DNA of 64,000 bases, taken from Rhizoclosmatium globosum. Taxonomy: Eukaryota; Chytridiomycota; Chytridiomycetes; Chytridiales; Chytriomycetaceae. Where the stretch lies: positions 434,001 to 498,000 of the forward strand of contig MCGO01000016.1 in the NCBI GenBank assembly GCA_002104985.1. Reading direction: 5' to 3'. The notes below the pieces were generated by a model. The model saw only the letters and a program-made list of their open reading frames with translations. It was not told where the DNA came from and did not search any database. Positions 12,075 through 24,900 of the stretch are shown here, in pieces. The position numbers were made by a program, and so were the translations under genes. Positions within the stretch are counted from its first letter, which is position 1. The number at the start of each line of letters is the position of its first letter.

Positions 12075-14262
12075 ATGCTGTCCGAGCCACCCCTTCCAAC
12101 GTCGCAGCCGGACTCGACACCAACAATTGGCGAGCGCAAAGTGGGCAAGAAGGCCGTTCTTCCCGAGTCTGTTCTGTCTGTTCTGTCGCCCGAAGACGCG
12201 TTTGGTCCGAGCGACACCGAATCAGAGTGTTCGCTGTGTTCGCTGCCGCCGCCGATTGTCGCTTCGTCGGCCTCGAATTCTCTTCGTTGGCTCGGCAGGC
12301 CCAGGCTCAGGCTCAAACGGCGAAGGCAAAGAAGTTGGGTGAGGACACTTCGTTCTTTGCGTTCCTGTCAACTTGAAAAGAATACTAACCTCGCTCTACC
12401 TAAAGGAAACCTCGCTGCAAAGAGCATCGGATTCGCGGAATTCGAAGCTGAAAAACACTTTATCCACGTGTCCTCAATGCTCACATTCACCCGCTCGTCT
12501 CGTCCTTTTTGACGCTTGGAAACGAGAGAATTCTTGCGAGATACACGCATCTTAATCCACAGGTTTCTTTCAGTGCTCTCAAGGACTTGCTTGAATACAA
12601 GTGAGTGCACTTTGTTCACTTGTGCCCGTGTGTGTGGAACTGCGGATGGAGATTGAGTTGGTCTGGTGCTGAGCCGCAGCATCTGAAACAATGATGTCCG
12701 AAATCCTAAATTTCTCTCCCACCAATTCACATCATTTCTCACTCTTTCGGTATGACACTAAATCATTCACCTCATCAGACCAAAATACTTTCAATGGGCG
12801 GGATCAGACTTGTTCAATGTAACCACTTCTTCTGGTCAACGCCAAATGATTATTGTAGAGACAAACTCTTGTCCATCTGGTCAAAAGTCAATGCCTCTTC
12901 TTTCCGAGCTCGGGGATGACCATGGGGTGAGTTCTAATTCTTCCAAAACAAACAGTTTGAATCCCATCTTACTCCTTTCTAATCTCTAGGTTATGGTGTT
13001 GTAATTGACGCAACATTCCGTGAATTGATTTCTCAGGCTGACAAGAGTCTTGGTGACTTGGCTGTTGTGTATGACAAGAACCCTATGGAGGCAAGCGGAT
13101 ACGCAGCAGTTATGGCTGACCATACAAAGGAGAAAGTCTGGCTCGTTGAGTACTACCATGAAGACCCTGACCCGCCTGTCAAATGGGTTGATGGAGTCAT
13201 GCATATTCGTGACAAGGAAAAGATGTGGCACGCTATCCGTGCTTGTTTCAGATATGTTACTCAGAAGCCATGGAACCGTTTCCCCATCAACTCCAAGACT
13301 ATTGTTTTGAATCCGGTAAGTTTTTGAGAAGTACTGCTCCTCTCAAAAATCATTACTAAGTCATTCAAAACAGGTCATCTCATGTCTTGCCGGTGGTCGC
13401 AACAAAATGATGGCAGCCCGCGCCTACGACTTCCTCAATGCAGAACTGGACGGAACAGGCCTGCAAGTTCGTATCCCCGAAACAATCAGAAACGTGACCA
13501 AATCCGAAATCCCACTCTGGCTCGACTCCATGGGCGGCCACGCTGTCCTCAAAGTCCCATACTCCAATGCAGGTCAAGGTGTATACACCATCACCAACAA
13601 ACAAGAGCTCAAGGAGTTTATGGACGCTGACCATCACTACGACAAATTCATTGTTCAGTCTCTTGTTGGAAACGCGAGTTGGAGCAGTGTTACTCGTGCT
13701 GGAAAGTTTTACCACGTTGGAACGATTCCAAACAAGAAGAACCACACGTTTGTGAGTGATTTGCGGATGATGGTAGCTGCGAATGGAAACGGGTTCCGTC
13801 CAGTCGCAATTTACGCGGAGGGCGAGGAAGCCGTTGTTGAGGAGTTTGGCTGATGATCCGAGCAGTTGAGTTTTTGTTTTCAAATCGTTTCACTTCTTCT
13901 TTGTACTTACATCGTGTAACACCCACAGTCACATCTTGGGAAATGTTGGGAACAAACTTGAGTGTCAAGATTGGAGATGATGAATGGACAACCGAGGCAC
14001 AACGTCTGTTGCTCATGGACCGCAAGGACTTTAACCAACTCGGTATCGGAATCGACGACCTTATTGACGCGTACATCCAAACCGTCCTTTCAGTTATTGC
14101 GATTGACAAGATGGCGCAGCGACTCATGAAGGAGAATGTGGAGAGTGTGACGGGAATTGAAGGAGATGAGAAGTGGCCTTGGTATAATCAGAGTGTGTTT
14201 GATTATGAGTTGTTGAGGCTTTGAACCCTGATGTTGCGTTGTTGCAGGAAATTATTCATTGA
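12075..14262 (+). CDS. ATP-grasp-like conserved protein, copy 1
   Basis: Paralogue of the gene at 38590-40659. Exons: 12075-12338, 12406-12600, 12779-12912, 12990-13315, 13374-13864, 13929-14262. A Ser/Pro/acidic N-terminus is followed by [84 protein letters not shown], then [20 protein letters not shown]. Further on are [19 protein letters not shown] and [11 protein letters not shown], which look like the nucleotide-binding part of an ATP-grasp fold (inference), then [20 protein letters not shown]. Frame breaks lie at about 12455 (T run), 12913 (G run), 13817 and 14212; with the last corrected the end is [13 protein letters not shown], as in copy 2. Branch point TACTAAC at 12381. Function unknown; perhaps a ligase of acids with amines. 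Confidence 0.7.
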
Positions 14263-14417
14263 TATATTATTTTGTTTTTTTGTAGATGTTTTGTGATGAT
14301 GGGCTTTCTGCGGGGGAAGTTATGGATAATTTAATATATTTCTTGAGTTCTACTAGTGTAATACAATCAAAAGTAGTTAGCCCATGAAACATGTGTTTTA
14401 TTGCATATGTTTTAGAA

Positions 14418-15607
14418 TCAATCAGAATCCTCGTCCCAAGCTTTCTCCCCCGCGTTTTTCATCATAAATCCATCGTCAATCCACGGTACACCACCACCTC
14501 CCTTCGGTGCTGCTGTTTCCTTTGTTTTCGTATCTACACTAGCTTTCGCTTTTGAAGTAGCTGCCGCACTCGTTGTCGCAGGTTTCACCGACGACTCTTT
14601 AATCATTTGCATGAACCCTCCTTGCGACACTGCCGATACTAACAAGAGTGTTAGAAATGAGGAAAAAGGAGGAGAAGCGATTTCTTCTTACATTTCGCAG
14701 CGTTTTTGAGGACACCTCCTTCTGCTTTCACGGATTCGACGGATTTCTGAGCGACTCGGATTGCGTTGAAGAGTTTCACGACTGAGGTTGTGAGAAGAAA
14801 CAAAAGGTTAGTTGTTTTGTGCGAGTGGGAAGTTTTTGTGTTGGGGGTAAGTTTCAAGTACTGTATCCATTAGTTGATAGTCACACGCGTGAGTCATGGT
14901 AATCTAACCAAGTGAATTCCTCACCAGCATTGGATTGTATCAAGCCATCTAACCTCAACGCTCCCAAAAGTCCAACGCTGACACATGAACCCAACTCCCA
15001 AAAAAGGAATAAAACGAACCTCCTCGTGTAGCCACTTTCTTCAACCTCTTTTCCAATTCATTCACAGCAATCAATTCCTCAGGTTTAATTCTGGCGACAT
15101 CAATTGTCTTGACCTTCTTTTCCTTTGATATCAGTTTTTTCGCCTTTTCTTCTAATTTCGCGTCGTCGAGAGCAGTTTCGATTGATTTGTGTTTGGAGAG
15201 GATAGGGTTCTGTGTTGATAGGGTGTCAGAAGTATGTGGGTAAGGTGGAAGCAAGGAACGTGCCTCCTTTCAAGTTTTTGCTTCTTTGGTTTAGGTTCGT
15301 TTTGAGTGGAGTCGTCTTGTTCTTCGAGTAAGGCTGATCCCAGAATTCTGCTCATTGCGTATGCAAGCTTAGTTTGTTTCTTTGAGGGATCCTCAGATTC
15401 GGCGTCTTGATCGTTGTCGATTTGTTGTTCGTCATCGTTGTTGTTGACTTCATCGTCGTCTTGTTCATCGGCATCATCAGCTTCATCGACTTCATCCGTC
15501 CTTGCAACTTCTTGTTCATCTTCTTGGACGACTTCATCATCGTCACTTTCGTATTCTTGCGCCTTCCGTTTCTTGAAATCCTTCTTGTTTCTCTTTGCGG
15601 GCGGCAT
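14418..15607 (-). CDS. RRP15: RRP15-like ribosomal RNA processing protein
   Basis: Nucleolar factor of early 60S subunit assembly. It begins MPPAKRNKKDFKKRKAQEYE, a basic lead, then a long Asp/Glu-rich tract, SRILGSALLEEQDD, and the conserved domain: NPILSKHKSIETALDDAKLE, EKKVKTIDVARIKPEE, NELEKRLKKVATRG, VVKLFNAIRVAQKSVESVKA. The C-terminus carries QGGFMQMIKESS and ends GEKAWDEDSD. Introns fall near 15200-15290, 14790-15020 and 14640-14692. The start at 15607 is favoured by the basic MPPAKRNKK; it lies 87 bases from the TAF11 start on the other strand. Length (~270 residues) suits the family. Confidence 0.85.
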
Positions 15608-15694
15608 TTTGGAGGTTGTGTTTGGTAGTTGTTGGTTGAAGTTCGAGTTTGTTTGAAAAGAAAAAAGAAAGAAGAAAGAGAGAAAGAGAGAAAG
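15608..15694. promoter_or_regulatory. 87-base divergent promoter between RRP15 and TAF11
   Basis: Only 87 bases separate the two start codons. The TAF11 side is a pure-purine tract (about 15658-15693, AGAAAGAGAGAAAG type), a common feature of TATA-less housekeeping promoters. No TATA box is seen. The two genes probably share a nucleosome-free region. Confidence 0.45.
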
Positions 15695-16846
15695 ATGGAT
15701 CCATCCGTTCCCCTCGCACCACCAATCAAACCAAAGAAGCATGCGGATGGTGAAATTATTCCAATTGACCCTTTGACTGGGAGACCTGTCCGAGGAAAGG
15801 GAAGCCGTGGATCTCGAGCAGCGCGTCCAAAGTCCGAAGGTACGTACCTACTCACACCGCAATGGCATGTGATGTGTTTCGAGGATAGTTTATTCAAAGC
15901 ACTTTCAACAGGCGGTGCGCGCCTCCCAAAGACGCTCCCTCTTCCCGGCGACAAACCACGTGGCGGCGGCCCAGGCTCGCGAGGACCCCGCGGCGCAAAC
16001 AAGAAACGCGGCGGACTTCCGGGCCGCGGTGGCGCAACGTTGACAGCATCGTCGTCGGGCTTGGCCTCGGCTTCTTCGGCGATCGATGCCGCAGCCGCCG
16101 CCGCCCACGTCGACTTGTCCGCGAAAGACGGCGTCGGCGCCACTTTCCTCCCTCAAACGGCCCTCCTCGATATCCCGACTCTGCCGGTCACGCAACTAAA
16201 ACCATCTGGAGACGATGCCGTTGAAATGCCGCCGGAACATGAACAGAACGATCCAGACTCGGACTTGAATTCAGACGATGACGAAGATGAAGATGATATG
16301 GTCGATAAAGATATTCTGATTGAGCAAAAGACGGAGCAGGAGAAGGCGGACATGAAGGCTCTGATGGATTCTTTTGATGCTGAACAATTGCATCGGTTTG
16401 AGGTGTTTAGGAGGAGTCGGTTGCCAAAGAATTCTGTTAAAAAGGTGTGTTTTTGATGGAATATGGAAGTGTAGAGGGGATAGGATGTTCAGAGGGAATA
16501 ACGTGACAGAAAATATGGCTCATAACTCAATAGCGACAGCATCAAACAGGGTGATGTAGAGTATCTGTCGTTTAAGAACGCGTTGCATACCTTCATCGTC
16601 CGTCATGGCTACACGTCTAATTTATTTAACCGACAACAGGTGGTGACAACAATGCTGGGGACAACTACAGTACCTGCGAATGTCCTAATTGCGATTGCCG
16701 GTACAGGAAAATTGTTTATTGGAGATATTGTAGAACTTGGGCGTGAAGTGATGGAAGAGTGGGGAGAAGAGGGAGCTCTCAGTCCTGCTCACGTACGAGA
16801 AGCGTATCGACGGTGGAGGGAAGCGAATCGTTGGATTCAAACGTAA
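15695..16846 (+). CDS. TAF11: Transcription initiation factor TFIID subunit 11
   Basis: Histone-fold subunit of TFIID that pairs with TAF13. The N-terminal half is Gly/Arg/Ala-rich and unstructured, then an acidic stretch (DDDEDEDDMVDKD). The TAF11 histone fold is split by an intron: ALMDSFDAEQLHRFEVFRRS and RLPKNSVKK end one exon (about 16444); VVTTMLG, VPANVLIAIAGTGKLFIGDI, VELGREVMEEW and SPAHVREAYRRWRE follow from about 16640. A first intron lies near 15840-15911. Start chosen at MDPSVPLAPP; the same frame stays open upstream to 15629 but encodes only a lysine-rich run. The conserved fold is intact, though the 195-base second intron could hide a small exon. Confidence 0.85.
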
Positions 16847-16961
16847 TTCTTTGTATATAAATGGATGATAGAATCACGCCTTCTATTTATTGGACCTTCT
16901 TTTAATCAAACTTGCGTGTATAAAGCAGTATCCATCTAATTATTGTCCAACACCATCTTCT

Positions 16962-17896
16962 CTAATCATCCCTCTTCTTCTTGCGTGGATCCTCAGTAGA
17001 CCAAATCACGTTCTCACTTGGTAAGTCCCAATGCGGAAATCTCCAACCATTGATCCACGCTTGCTGCCTCAACAAGACGGTAAATACAACAGCTACGGCA
17101 ATACGCACACCCTGCAACTGTGGTGCCGCAGAACGCATCGCCAAATACGCTGCAGCCCCAGTAAAAGCAATCGGAGCATACAAATCCGAGTACGGATGCA
17201 AAATCCTCACAGGCCTATTCAACAGCGCGTCCCTCGTAAGTCCACCAAACGTAGCCGTCATCATCCCACAAATCGCAGAAACCAACAACGGACATCCAGC
17301 CCTCAACCCATTCATCGCTCCAATCACCGCAAACGCACCCAACCCAATCGCATCCGCCCACGCCAACACCACACCCTCACCCCCTTCCCCATCCTTAATC
17401 CCACCCCCTTCTCCAACGACCCCCACCAATAAAACGCAAGCCCCGCAAACACAGCACTCACAATAAGATACTCCCACTCCTCAACCCAAAACGGCGTCTT
17501 ATTCAACACAAGCGCGTCTCTCAGCGTCCCGCCCCCGACAGCCGTGATCGTTCCGACGACGACAGCGCCAAAGACGTCGGTTCCGCAGGTGGATGCTGTT
17601 ATGGCGCCGGAGACGGCGAAGGCTGCGGTGCCGAACCAGTCGAGGCTGCGGAGGAGGGATGGGTGTTGTGAGGCCGGGCCAGCGGGGAGACCTTCGCGGG
17701 GGCTGGTTATGCCGTTGGATGTTGTTGTTGTTGTTTGGGGTGAGGGTGAGGTGGGTGTTGGTGTTGATGTTGAGAGGAAGGCCGCGCGTGGGTGTTTGAG
17801 GGAAATGCGGAAATTAGGTGGTAGTGTTTGAGTTGGAGGGACGGGGCGACAGAGGCCGGAGAAGGGAAGTCGGATTGGGAGCAGTGATCGTATCAT
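16962..17896 (-). CDS. UPF0126/TRIC-like membrane protein with a mitochondrial-type presequence
   Basis: Two UPF0126 repeats, each about three membrane helices with a GGxxRD-type turn. Repeat 1 reads LDWFGTAAFAVSGAITAS ... GTITAVGGGTLRDALVLN ... YLIVSAVFAGLAFYWW. Repeat 2 reads ADAIGLGAFAVIGAMNGL ... MMTATFGGLTRDALLN ... LYAPIAFTGAAAYLAM. Bacterial members include the glycine transporter YicG, and the fold is shared with TRIC cation channels. The first ~45 residues (MIRSLLPIRLPFSGLCR...) are Arg/Ser-rich without acids, typical of a mitochondrial presequence, so I infer a mitochondrial inner membrane location. One G is missing in a GGGGG run near 17410; restoring it joins the two repeats as EKGGGIKDGEGG. 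Confidence 0.8.
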
Positions 17897-18167
17897 TTCT
17901 ACTCAACTTTCCACACTTACTCCATTTAACAAGGAATGTGTATAAATGTATATATGTATGTATCCAAACGTAAAGCACCCTTTAAAGTCTTGAGTTTACG
18001 AACAAACCAGTGAGTGAAAAGGACACCAGCGAAATCAGTCCAGCACTTTTGGCAACAATCTTCCCTCCGTCCACACACGCAACGCAACTCAAAATCACGT
18101 ATACTACATGTATTAAAGAATGATAGCCGAACATCTGCGAGACGGGATAACTGATGACAACGTTAAT

Positions 18168-18785
18168 ATGGAAGCAACCAACCCTCACATGCCAGTTCCA
18201 TCCCCACTACCAACCACATCAAATGCCCTTGTTCTTCAAAAAGGCGTAGTTCTCCTTAAGAATCGCCATTCCTCTAGACCTCCAACTCAAACTCGCTGAA
18301 ACGGCCAAGACTACCCTCAACCTCCTCTCACCAACCTACCGCTGCCATAATGAGAAAGCTCATCATATGCAGATGCGGACTATCAAAGGACTTCTCATCC
18401 CAGACATTCTCGTTTCGCTTTACAACCAAATCATCCACGAAGCAGCCAAAACTTCAAAAGCAGTTTCTCCGACATTCAAACTGTCTGTCTGTGTTGCGAA
18501 TCATTACAAATCGATATCACGGCTTTCGCTGCATGATGAGTTAGGCGATCGAGGCGCGGTTATCAGCATGAGTGTTGGGGATTCGGCTGTGTTTGTGTAC
18601 AAGAACTCGTGGAAGAAGCACGCATTATTGAAAAGAGTTGTGTTGGAAAGCGGCGATGTGTTGGTGTTTGGTGGTGTTGCACGGGGATCGTGCATGGTGT
18701 GGAATCAGTTGAGACAGGCACTTGTCCTTCAGAGCTCAAGAAGATTATGGATGGACGGTTTAATTTCAACTTACGAGAAAGCTGA
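18168..18785 (+). CDS. AlkB-type 2-oxoglutarate/Fe(II) dioxygenase
   Basis: Members remove alkyl groups from nucleic acids by oxidation. Reading in order: MEATNPHMPVPSP start, ALVLQKGVVLLKN, LQLKLAETAKT, a middle with FKLSVCVANHYKS, then RLSLHDELGDRGAVISMSVG. Next is SAVFVYKNSWKKHALLKRVV, LESGDVLVFGGVAR, IVHGVES and a C-terminal DGRFNFNLRES with the two arginines expected for 2-oxoglutarate and substrate. About 205 residues, close to E. coli AlkB (216). Frame breaks occur near 18265 and at 18680-18684 (GGGG run). Oddity: the iron motif is H-D-E where AlkB has H-x-D, as if one residue were missing. Confidence 0.75.
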
Positions 18786-18987
18786 GAGATCTGGACGTTG
18801 TGATGTTTTGTCGGGAGGCTGGGAGAAATCAGACCTCAGAACTTACAATAAGAGTTAAAGCTATTTGCAAATGACTTATTTAATAATTAAAAGGTACGAA
18901 AGATTGTGGCAGTAGTTATGTACTTTCTTTGGTTTCTTTCTTTTTTGTTTTTCTTGTTCATTCGTTTTTGACCCAAACTTACCAACA

Positions 18988-21900
18988 ATGAGCCAGGAGC
19001 TCAACACCTCTGGAGGGGCGAACCGTTACAAGGTATCTCACCATCTCGTAACATTCATTCAGAAATTAGTATCTGACCAAAATCTTACCTTTACAACACA
19101 ACAATCCATCGTACTGCCTTTACCACTCGCAATAGTTCCAAACCTTCACCGATAGGCTGAAGACGATCAAAATCGATCCTATCCATCGAGTCATTGCTAA
19201 TAATGTCGGGATCCATGCTTCAAACAGTGATGTAATCCCTTTCAACTGAATCCGTCTCCAGCTTCTTACTTACCCGGACTGAACGCACAGGCTGTCGAAT
19301 GTTTCTTTGTCGATGGAATCTCTCATTGGCAAGACCTTAATATGACTGCCGAGTTTACGGCGTTTCGACGTGAAGTGTATCACAAAGCTCAATCATTGGA
19401 GCTCGTCCTGTACCATCAGAAAGAAATCGTGGAACTGATCATCAAATATCTGGAGATTCCGAAAAGTGGAGCGGCGGAGCCATTGTTGAAGTAAGCCAGG
19501 GATACATTTGGACTATGTTGCTGATTCGGAAACTTTAGCTTGGTCACACTCTTGGCTCGAGATTTGCAAGAGAGTTCTTCCCTATTTTCCAAGTGTGTTA
19601 AAGTCTATTTTGACCTTGATTCATAAGAGCGATGCCAAACTTCTGGAGGTACGGTTTTGGAAGGCGACGTATTGATACTTACGCTCTCTATCAGGCCATT
19701 TTCAACTCTATCGCATACCTTTTCAAATATTTGTCGCGTGAAGTCAGCGAAGATGTGTTGCCCACGTTCCAAATCTTTCAGACTGTTATGCAAGACCATA
19801 GACACTACATTCGTCAATTTGGTGCCGAGGCGTTTGGATTCATTATCAGAAAGATCCAGGGAGAAAAACTGACAGCGCTTTTCAAGTATATGATCAAGTC
19901 ATTGCATAGAAACCCTAGTTGGACGTATTCTGAAGGTGTTGCTATCTTGATGTTTGAGACTCTAAAGGTAAAACTTACGTGAAAATACTATTATCGTGTA
20001 CTAATCTGTCTTGACTTCATAGCAAGTCCGTCATACTTTACATTCGCGTGCAATTTCGATGATTCGGCAATACACCAACCTCATTCTCTCTTCTTGCCCG
20101 TCGTCTGATGGTATGTGTATACCATTCATAACCGTATTTTCTAATGTTTTCGACGAAGATATCGCGTTTACAACCCTTTTGAAAACAATGACTGCTCTTG
20201 GACACCACATAACCCCTGAAACTTCAGAAGAGCTTTGGGATTACCTCCACGAATCTGTTGAAGCTTCAGTATCACTCATTCACTCTGAACCAACCCCTGA
20301 GAACACTGAAAAGTTGCGAAAAATTCTCGAGATTTTCAACTCTTGTTTTGTTACGAAAAGGAGCGAGGATTACAGATAGAAAGAAAGTATTTGAGCTTGT
20401 TGATTCGTGTTTGGTCGGATTTTCTGGAAACAAGGCTATCTTGGAGCAGGAGGCAATTGTGATGCCACTTGTGCGATGCTTGGCGGGTTTAGTTGCTTTT
20501 TCGAACTTGGAGGATATCTTGGTTCAAGGAAAGGCTTCGATTTTGAGTCTCTTCAATACCAACGTAAGTTTTTCTTTATTATTCATCTGTCGGCTCATCG
20601 CGTTTTATAAGAATCCCATCTATATTTTCTCATTCTGTGAGATGCTGCACCGTCTTAAATCTGACCACTTGGCCATTATTGTCATGCCATACCTGATCAA
20701 TTTCCTTCCAACTGCCTGGAAATCATATAGTACAATGTCTGTGCTCTATCTGTCGGATATGATGATGGATGCTCACTTTGAAACAAAATTGCCATACATT
20801 TCACATGAACTGAAGACTGTTGATGGATGCCTCAAGCTTCCAAAGCAAATGGTGAAGGATTATTCTGCAAATTTGGACAAATTGCTCAGCGTGAAAGGAT
20901 TGAACTGGGAAAAAGAAATCAGTACTTTGGTGTCTGGGGTAAGATATATCACACAGAAGTTCATCAATTAACACTCAATTTCCAGGATTTATCGCATCCC
21001 TCAAAACTGGCGTCTATGGCTGTTGCTATCACCAGCACACAACTGATTTCCCTTCCGTTCTCTGAATACTTTTCTCGGCTTGAAACTCTATTTCGTGCTC
21101 TCTTGAAAAGTGGTAAAGGCGTGCAAGGAAAAACAGAGGCTGAATTTGGAACTATTTCGAGAAGTGCTTGTGTAGCCGTCCTCACGACTAGAGCTTTGGG
21201 ATCCCTCATCCGGCGATGCACGCGTGCCAAAAACGTGGATCAATTAAGCACTTTGTTTGATGATGTTGTGTTAGGAGAATATTTGGAACTTTACGCAGAG
21301 AACGATGGTGTTCTTGAGACTGTCGGTGATTTCATTGAGGCGATTATTGGAGATGATGGGAATGAAGAAGACAACATAAAGGCGTCGAAGAAGTTGGTTA
21401 GTGTCGGTCTGGACCAGTATGAACGTGTGTTGGTTCATCTCGCGGAAAATGTTGGAAGCGTCAATCCGGCAGTACGACTACACTCTTTGAGAATCATCAT
21501 GGGCTTGTCTAAACTTGTCAAAGGCCAAGACGTTCAGGTTTGCCATTCATTTTGAAATAACCCATTCCTAAACCTTCAAATACAGATCTTTCAAATTGCC
21601 CTTGAATGCGAACGCATTGAAGATAGCTTAGATTCTCATCGTGAGAAAAGTATGTTGGTAAAAAGAATGGACAACTTGATCCTTGCAAAGCTCGTATCAA
21701 AGCAAAACGAAGAAGCCGCGCTTCTACTGCCTTGCGCTCTTGAGTTCGCCATTTTCTCTTTTACATGCGGATGCATCTACTGTACTCCTTAACTTGGCAA
21801 AACGAAGCTCGGATTTGTTTTGGAAGTTTTACTTGCCAATTCTTTTGAAAACCAAACAACAAGGTGAGAATTACTTGTCTCACAGCTTGCATAGCTTGAA

Positions 21901-24900
21901 GAAACTAAAACCATTTAGCTCATAAACAGGTCGACTTCGAGCTCAATTTTCCAGAGTTGCCACAAGTGAATCAGGTGGATAAAAAGGCGGACACAACTTG
22001 TACAACCATCAACCGTGTTGAAAACTTGTCGAGACAAGTGACAACAAAGTTCCATCACCTCCCTGAGTATGAGAGAAGGGCCTTTTTCAAGGTAAAACGA
22101 AGCACTCATTTCTTATTCTGATATTTCATATGTAGTCTGCAAAAGATTCCATCAATCGATTGGAAGATATGCATTATTATGTCGTTTTGTTGAAGCTTCT
22201 CCGGTCACTGCCAAACTTGGTGGAGCAAAAGAGCGCTCAGATCCTTCCTCTCTATTTCGAGCTATTGAAAGACAGTGACGAAGCCGAGGACACAGAAGAT
22301 CAAGATGATGTTGAGGACGAAAAACAGGCGGCTAAATCCGACATGAACATTTCCTCTATTCGAGGAGTCGTTGTTGAATTTTTGCATGTGTTCGAAAACT
22401 TGAGGCATCCTGGAAATATGAGCGAAGCCGAACGGTTGTACAACAGTTTCTTGGATCTTCTTACCAATGGTGACGCCAAGTTACAACAGTCCGCGATAAG
22501 TTGTATTCTTACCTGGAAGGAGCCTGGCATTGTTTCATACGCTGAACAGTTGAAGGGATTAGCCGATGATGCAAAATTCCGTGACTTCCTGTCGACTCTT
22601 GACGTTGAGGAGTTGAGAAATAATGTTAAACTCGAACATCAGCCTTCACTTTTACAAGCACTGATGCGTATTCTTTATGGAAAGTTGATCAGTCGCCGTG
22701 GGCGAGGTTCTACAAAAGTTGGCCTTAAAGCACGACGAAATGCCATTTTTGCTTTCACTGTGTCACTGGAAGACCAAGACCGAGAGTTTTTGATTGATTT
22801 GATGGTCACGCCTTTCAAGTTTGCTTTGAAGCACGATCATTTCAACTCAGACGGAGTGTTTGAATTCAAGAAATCCCTCTCTTTGTCTGGATCCATGGGT
22901 CCATTGAAGTACCAACTTGGTTTTATGAATATCATTGAAGACTCGATCAAGCAGTTGAAGAATCATATTTCCCCGGCTTTACCAAGAATTTTGACTGTAA
23001 TTTTGAACTTGATGAATGCAGCGGAGTTGGAGTTGGTCGAGAAAGCTTCAGCCGAAGAAGTCGACATTGATGTTCTCCGAATGAAGCAGCTGAAGGATAT
23101 CAGACAAATGTGTATCCTGCGTCTTGCCCAGTTGTTTAATTCAATTGACAACTTCGACTTCAGTCCATATGTCCCTGCTATCTTTGAATCCATCATTGAT
23201 AACAGAATCCCTAAGTTTGATTCCGAACATACTCAAGCTTCAAGTTCTTTGATGGATCTGATGGTCGCTTGGTCTCGAAAAGCCAAATATACCGACTACT
23301 TTACACAGAGAGCCGAGTTGATTCCCAAGATTTTGGGTGTTTTATCAGCCAAGAACGTTAAAGAAGCAGTCTCATCAGTTATTGTCGGAATCTTGGAATC
23401 GTTCTTGGCATTGGACAAAGAAGCCACAACAAATGAGATTGCTATTAAGCTCATAAAGCCCAACATGGCATTCGTTCTGAAGAACTTTGAAGTTCTTTTG
23501 TCGAAGCTCTTGTTACACGCGAACGTTAGGCTGAACACTGTCAACTTGACTTCGCGAGTCATCTCCGTTCTTGCTCAGACATCTCAGTTTGTCAATAGCC
23601 CGGTCGAAGCAGAAAGGCTCATGATTATATTGACTCCCTGTCTTCGAAAGCTCTCAATCTGTACCAGAGAAGCTCAAGGTTGACATTCTTCAATTTTGGC
23701 AACTTTATTCCTGTTTTGCCATCTCTCCAAACACCAGAAACTCGAATGGACGCCCCTTACTTCTTACTTATCTCTCAAATGTTTTCTACTCTCGAGGAAC
23801 GAGCCAGTCGACTTAAAGCTGTGTTTGCACTTAGAATGTTTCCAACCTCGACAAGAGAATGGAACCATTGTCACACTTGTAGAAAACTTCAATGCGTACC
23901 TGTCGCGTCGTATCGAAGAACCAGACTTCAACAGGAGATTTGATGCATTCTCTGAAGTCGGCCAGACACTGTACAAATCTCTAGACGCTGATCAATGGCT
24001 TCCTGTTCTTCACAGTTTGGTTTACTCATTACAAGATGCAACGGAATTCTCATCCGAACAAGTTCAGCATTTGTTTGTCCAAATTCATTGCTGTCGCTTC
24101 TGGAAATGCAACAGACATTGACGAGAGTGTGACTGAAGAGCAGATTGAGAAAATGAGGAAACATGTTGTTTCATGTTTTACTTCCAGCAGTCAAAAAAGG
24201 AGCCAAGGCCAACACGGAGCTGGTTAGAAACGAATTTATGACTCTTTTGGGAGTCATGGTGAAGAACTTCAACACTATGGATGAATTCAAAGATATGGTA
24301 GTTCTTTTGGCTGATGGAGACGACGAAGCGGCCTTCTTCAGCAACATTTACCACATGCAAATCCATCGTCGTATTCGTGCCATGAAGCGTTTGGCCGACA
24401 TCAGTCTGAACGGAAGCATCTCGCAGTCTAATGTATCAAATATCTTCTTACCTCTCATCACGCACGTTATTTTCGAGAATGACCGTCAGTCAGACTTCAG
24501 TATTATCTCTGAATCAATCAACACCATCGCGGCTCTTTCAGCTTGCTTGTCCTGGGGAAAATACTATGATTTGATCAAGAGGTTTTTGAAGGCCATCTCA
24601 AAACGCCCCACCCTTGAAAAGGAGTTGATTCGTGTTATTGTCGCTGTTTTGGAGAACTTCAAGTTCAAGATTGTTCCAGATTCGTTTGTCCCTGTGGAGG
24701 AGGCTGAGGTTGTCGCTGCCGAAGCCGAGACCGTCGAGGGTGCAGAAGGAGAGACTTCTGCAATGGATGTGGATTCTGATAACGACGATGATGAAATGGA
24801 TGTCGATGTACCGGTCGAAAAGGAGAAGGAAAACTTGGAACAAATGCAACGAATCCACACAACCGTCGTGAAAAAGTTGATTCCGGATTTATTCGCGTTG

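Noticed and set aside
11852..12316. 154-codon minus-strand frame over the start of ATP-grasp-like copy 1
   Set aside because: The plus strand carries a start matched in layout by copy 2; the minus frame is Gly/Ser-rich without motifs.
15352..16143. 263-codon minus-strand frame across the RRP15/TAF11 boundary
   Set aside because: It overlaps both conserved genes and is Pro/Arg/Thr-rich; it is a by-product of biased sequence.
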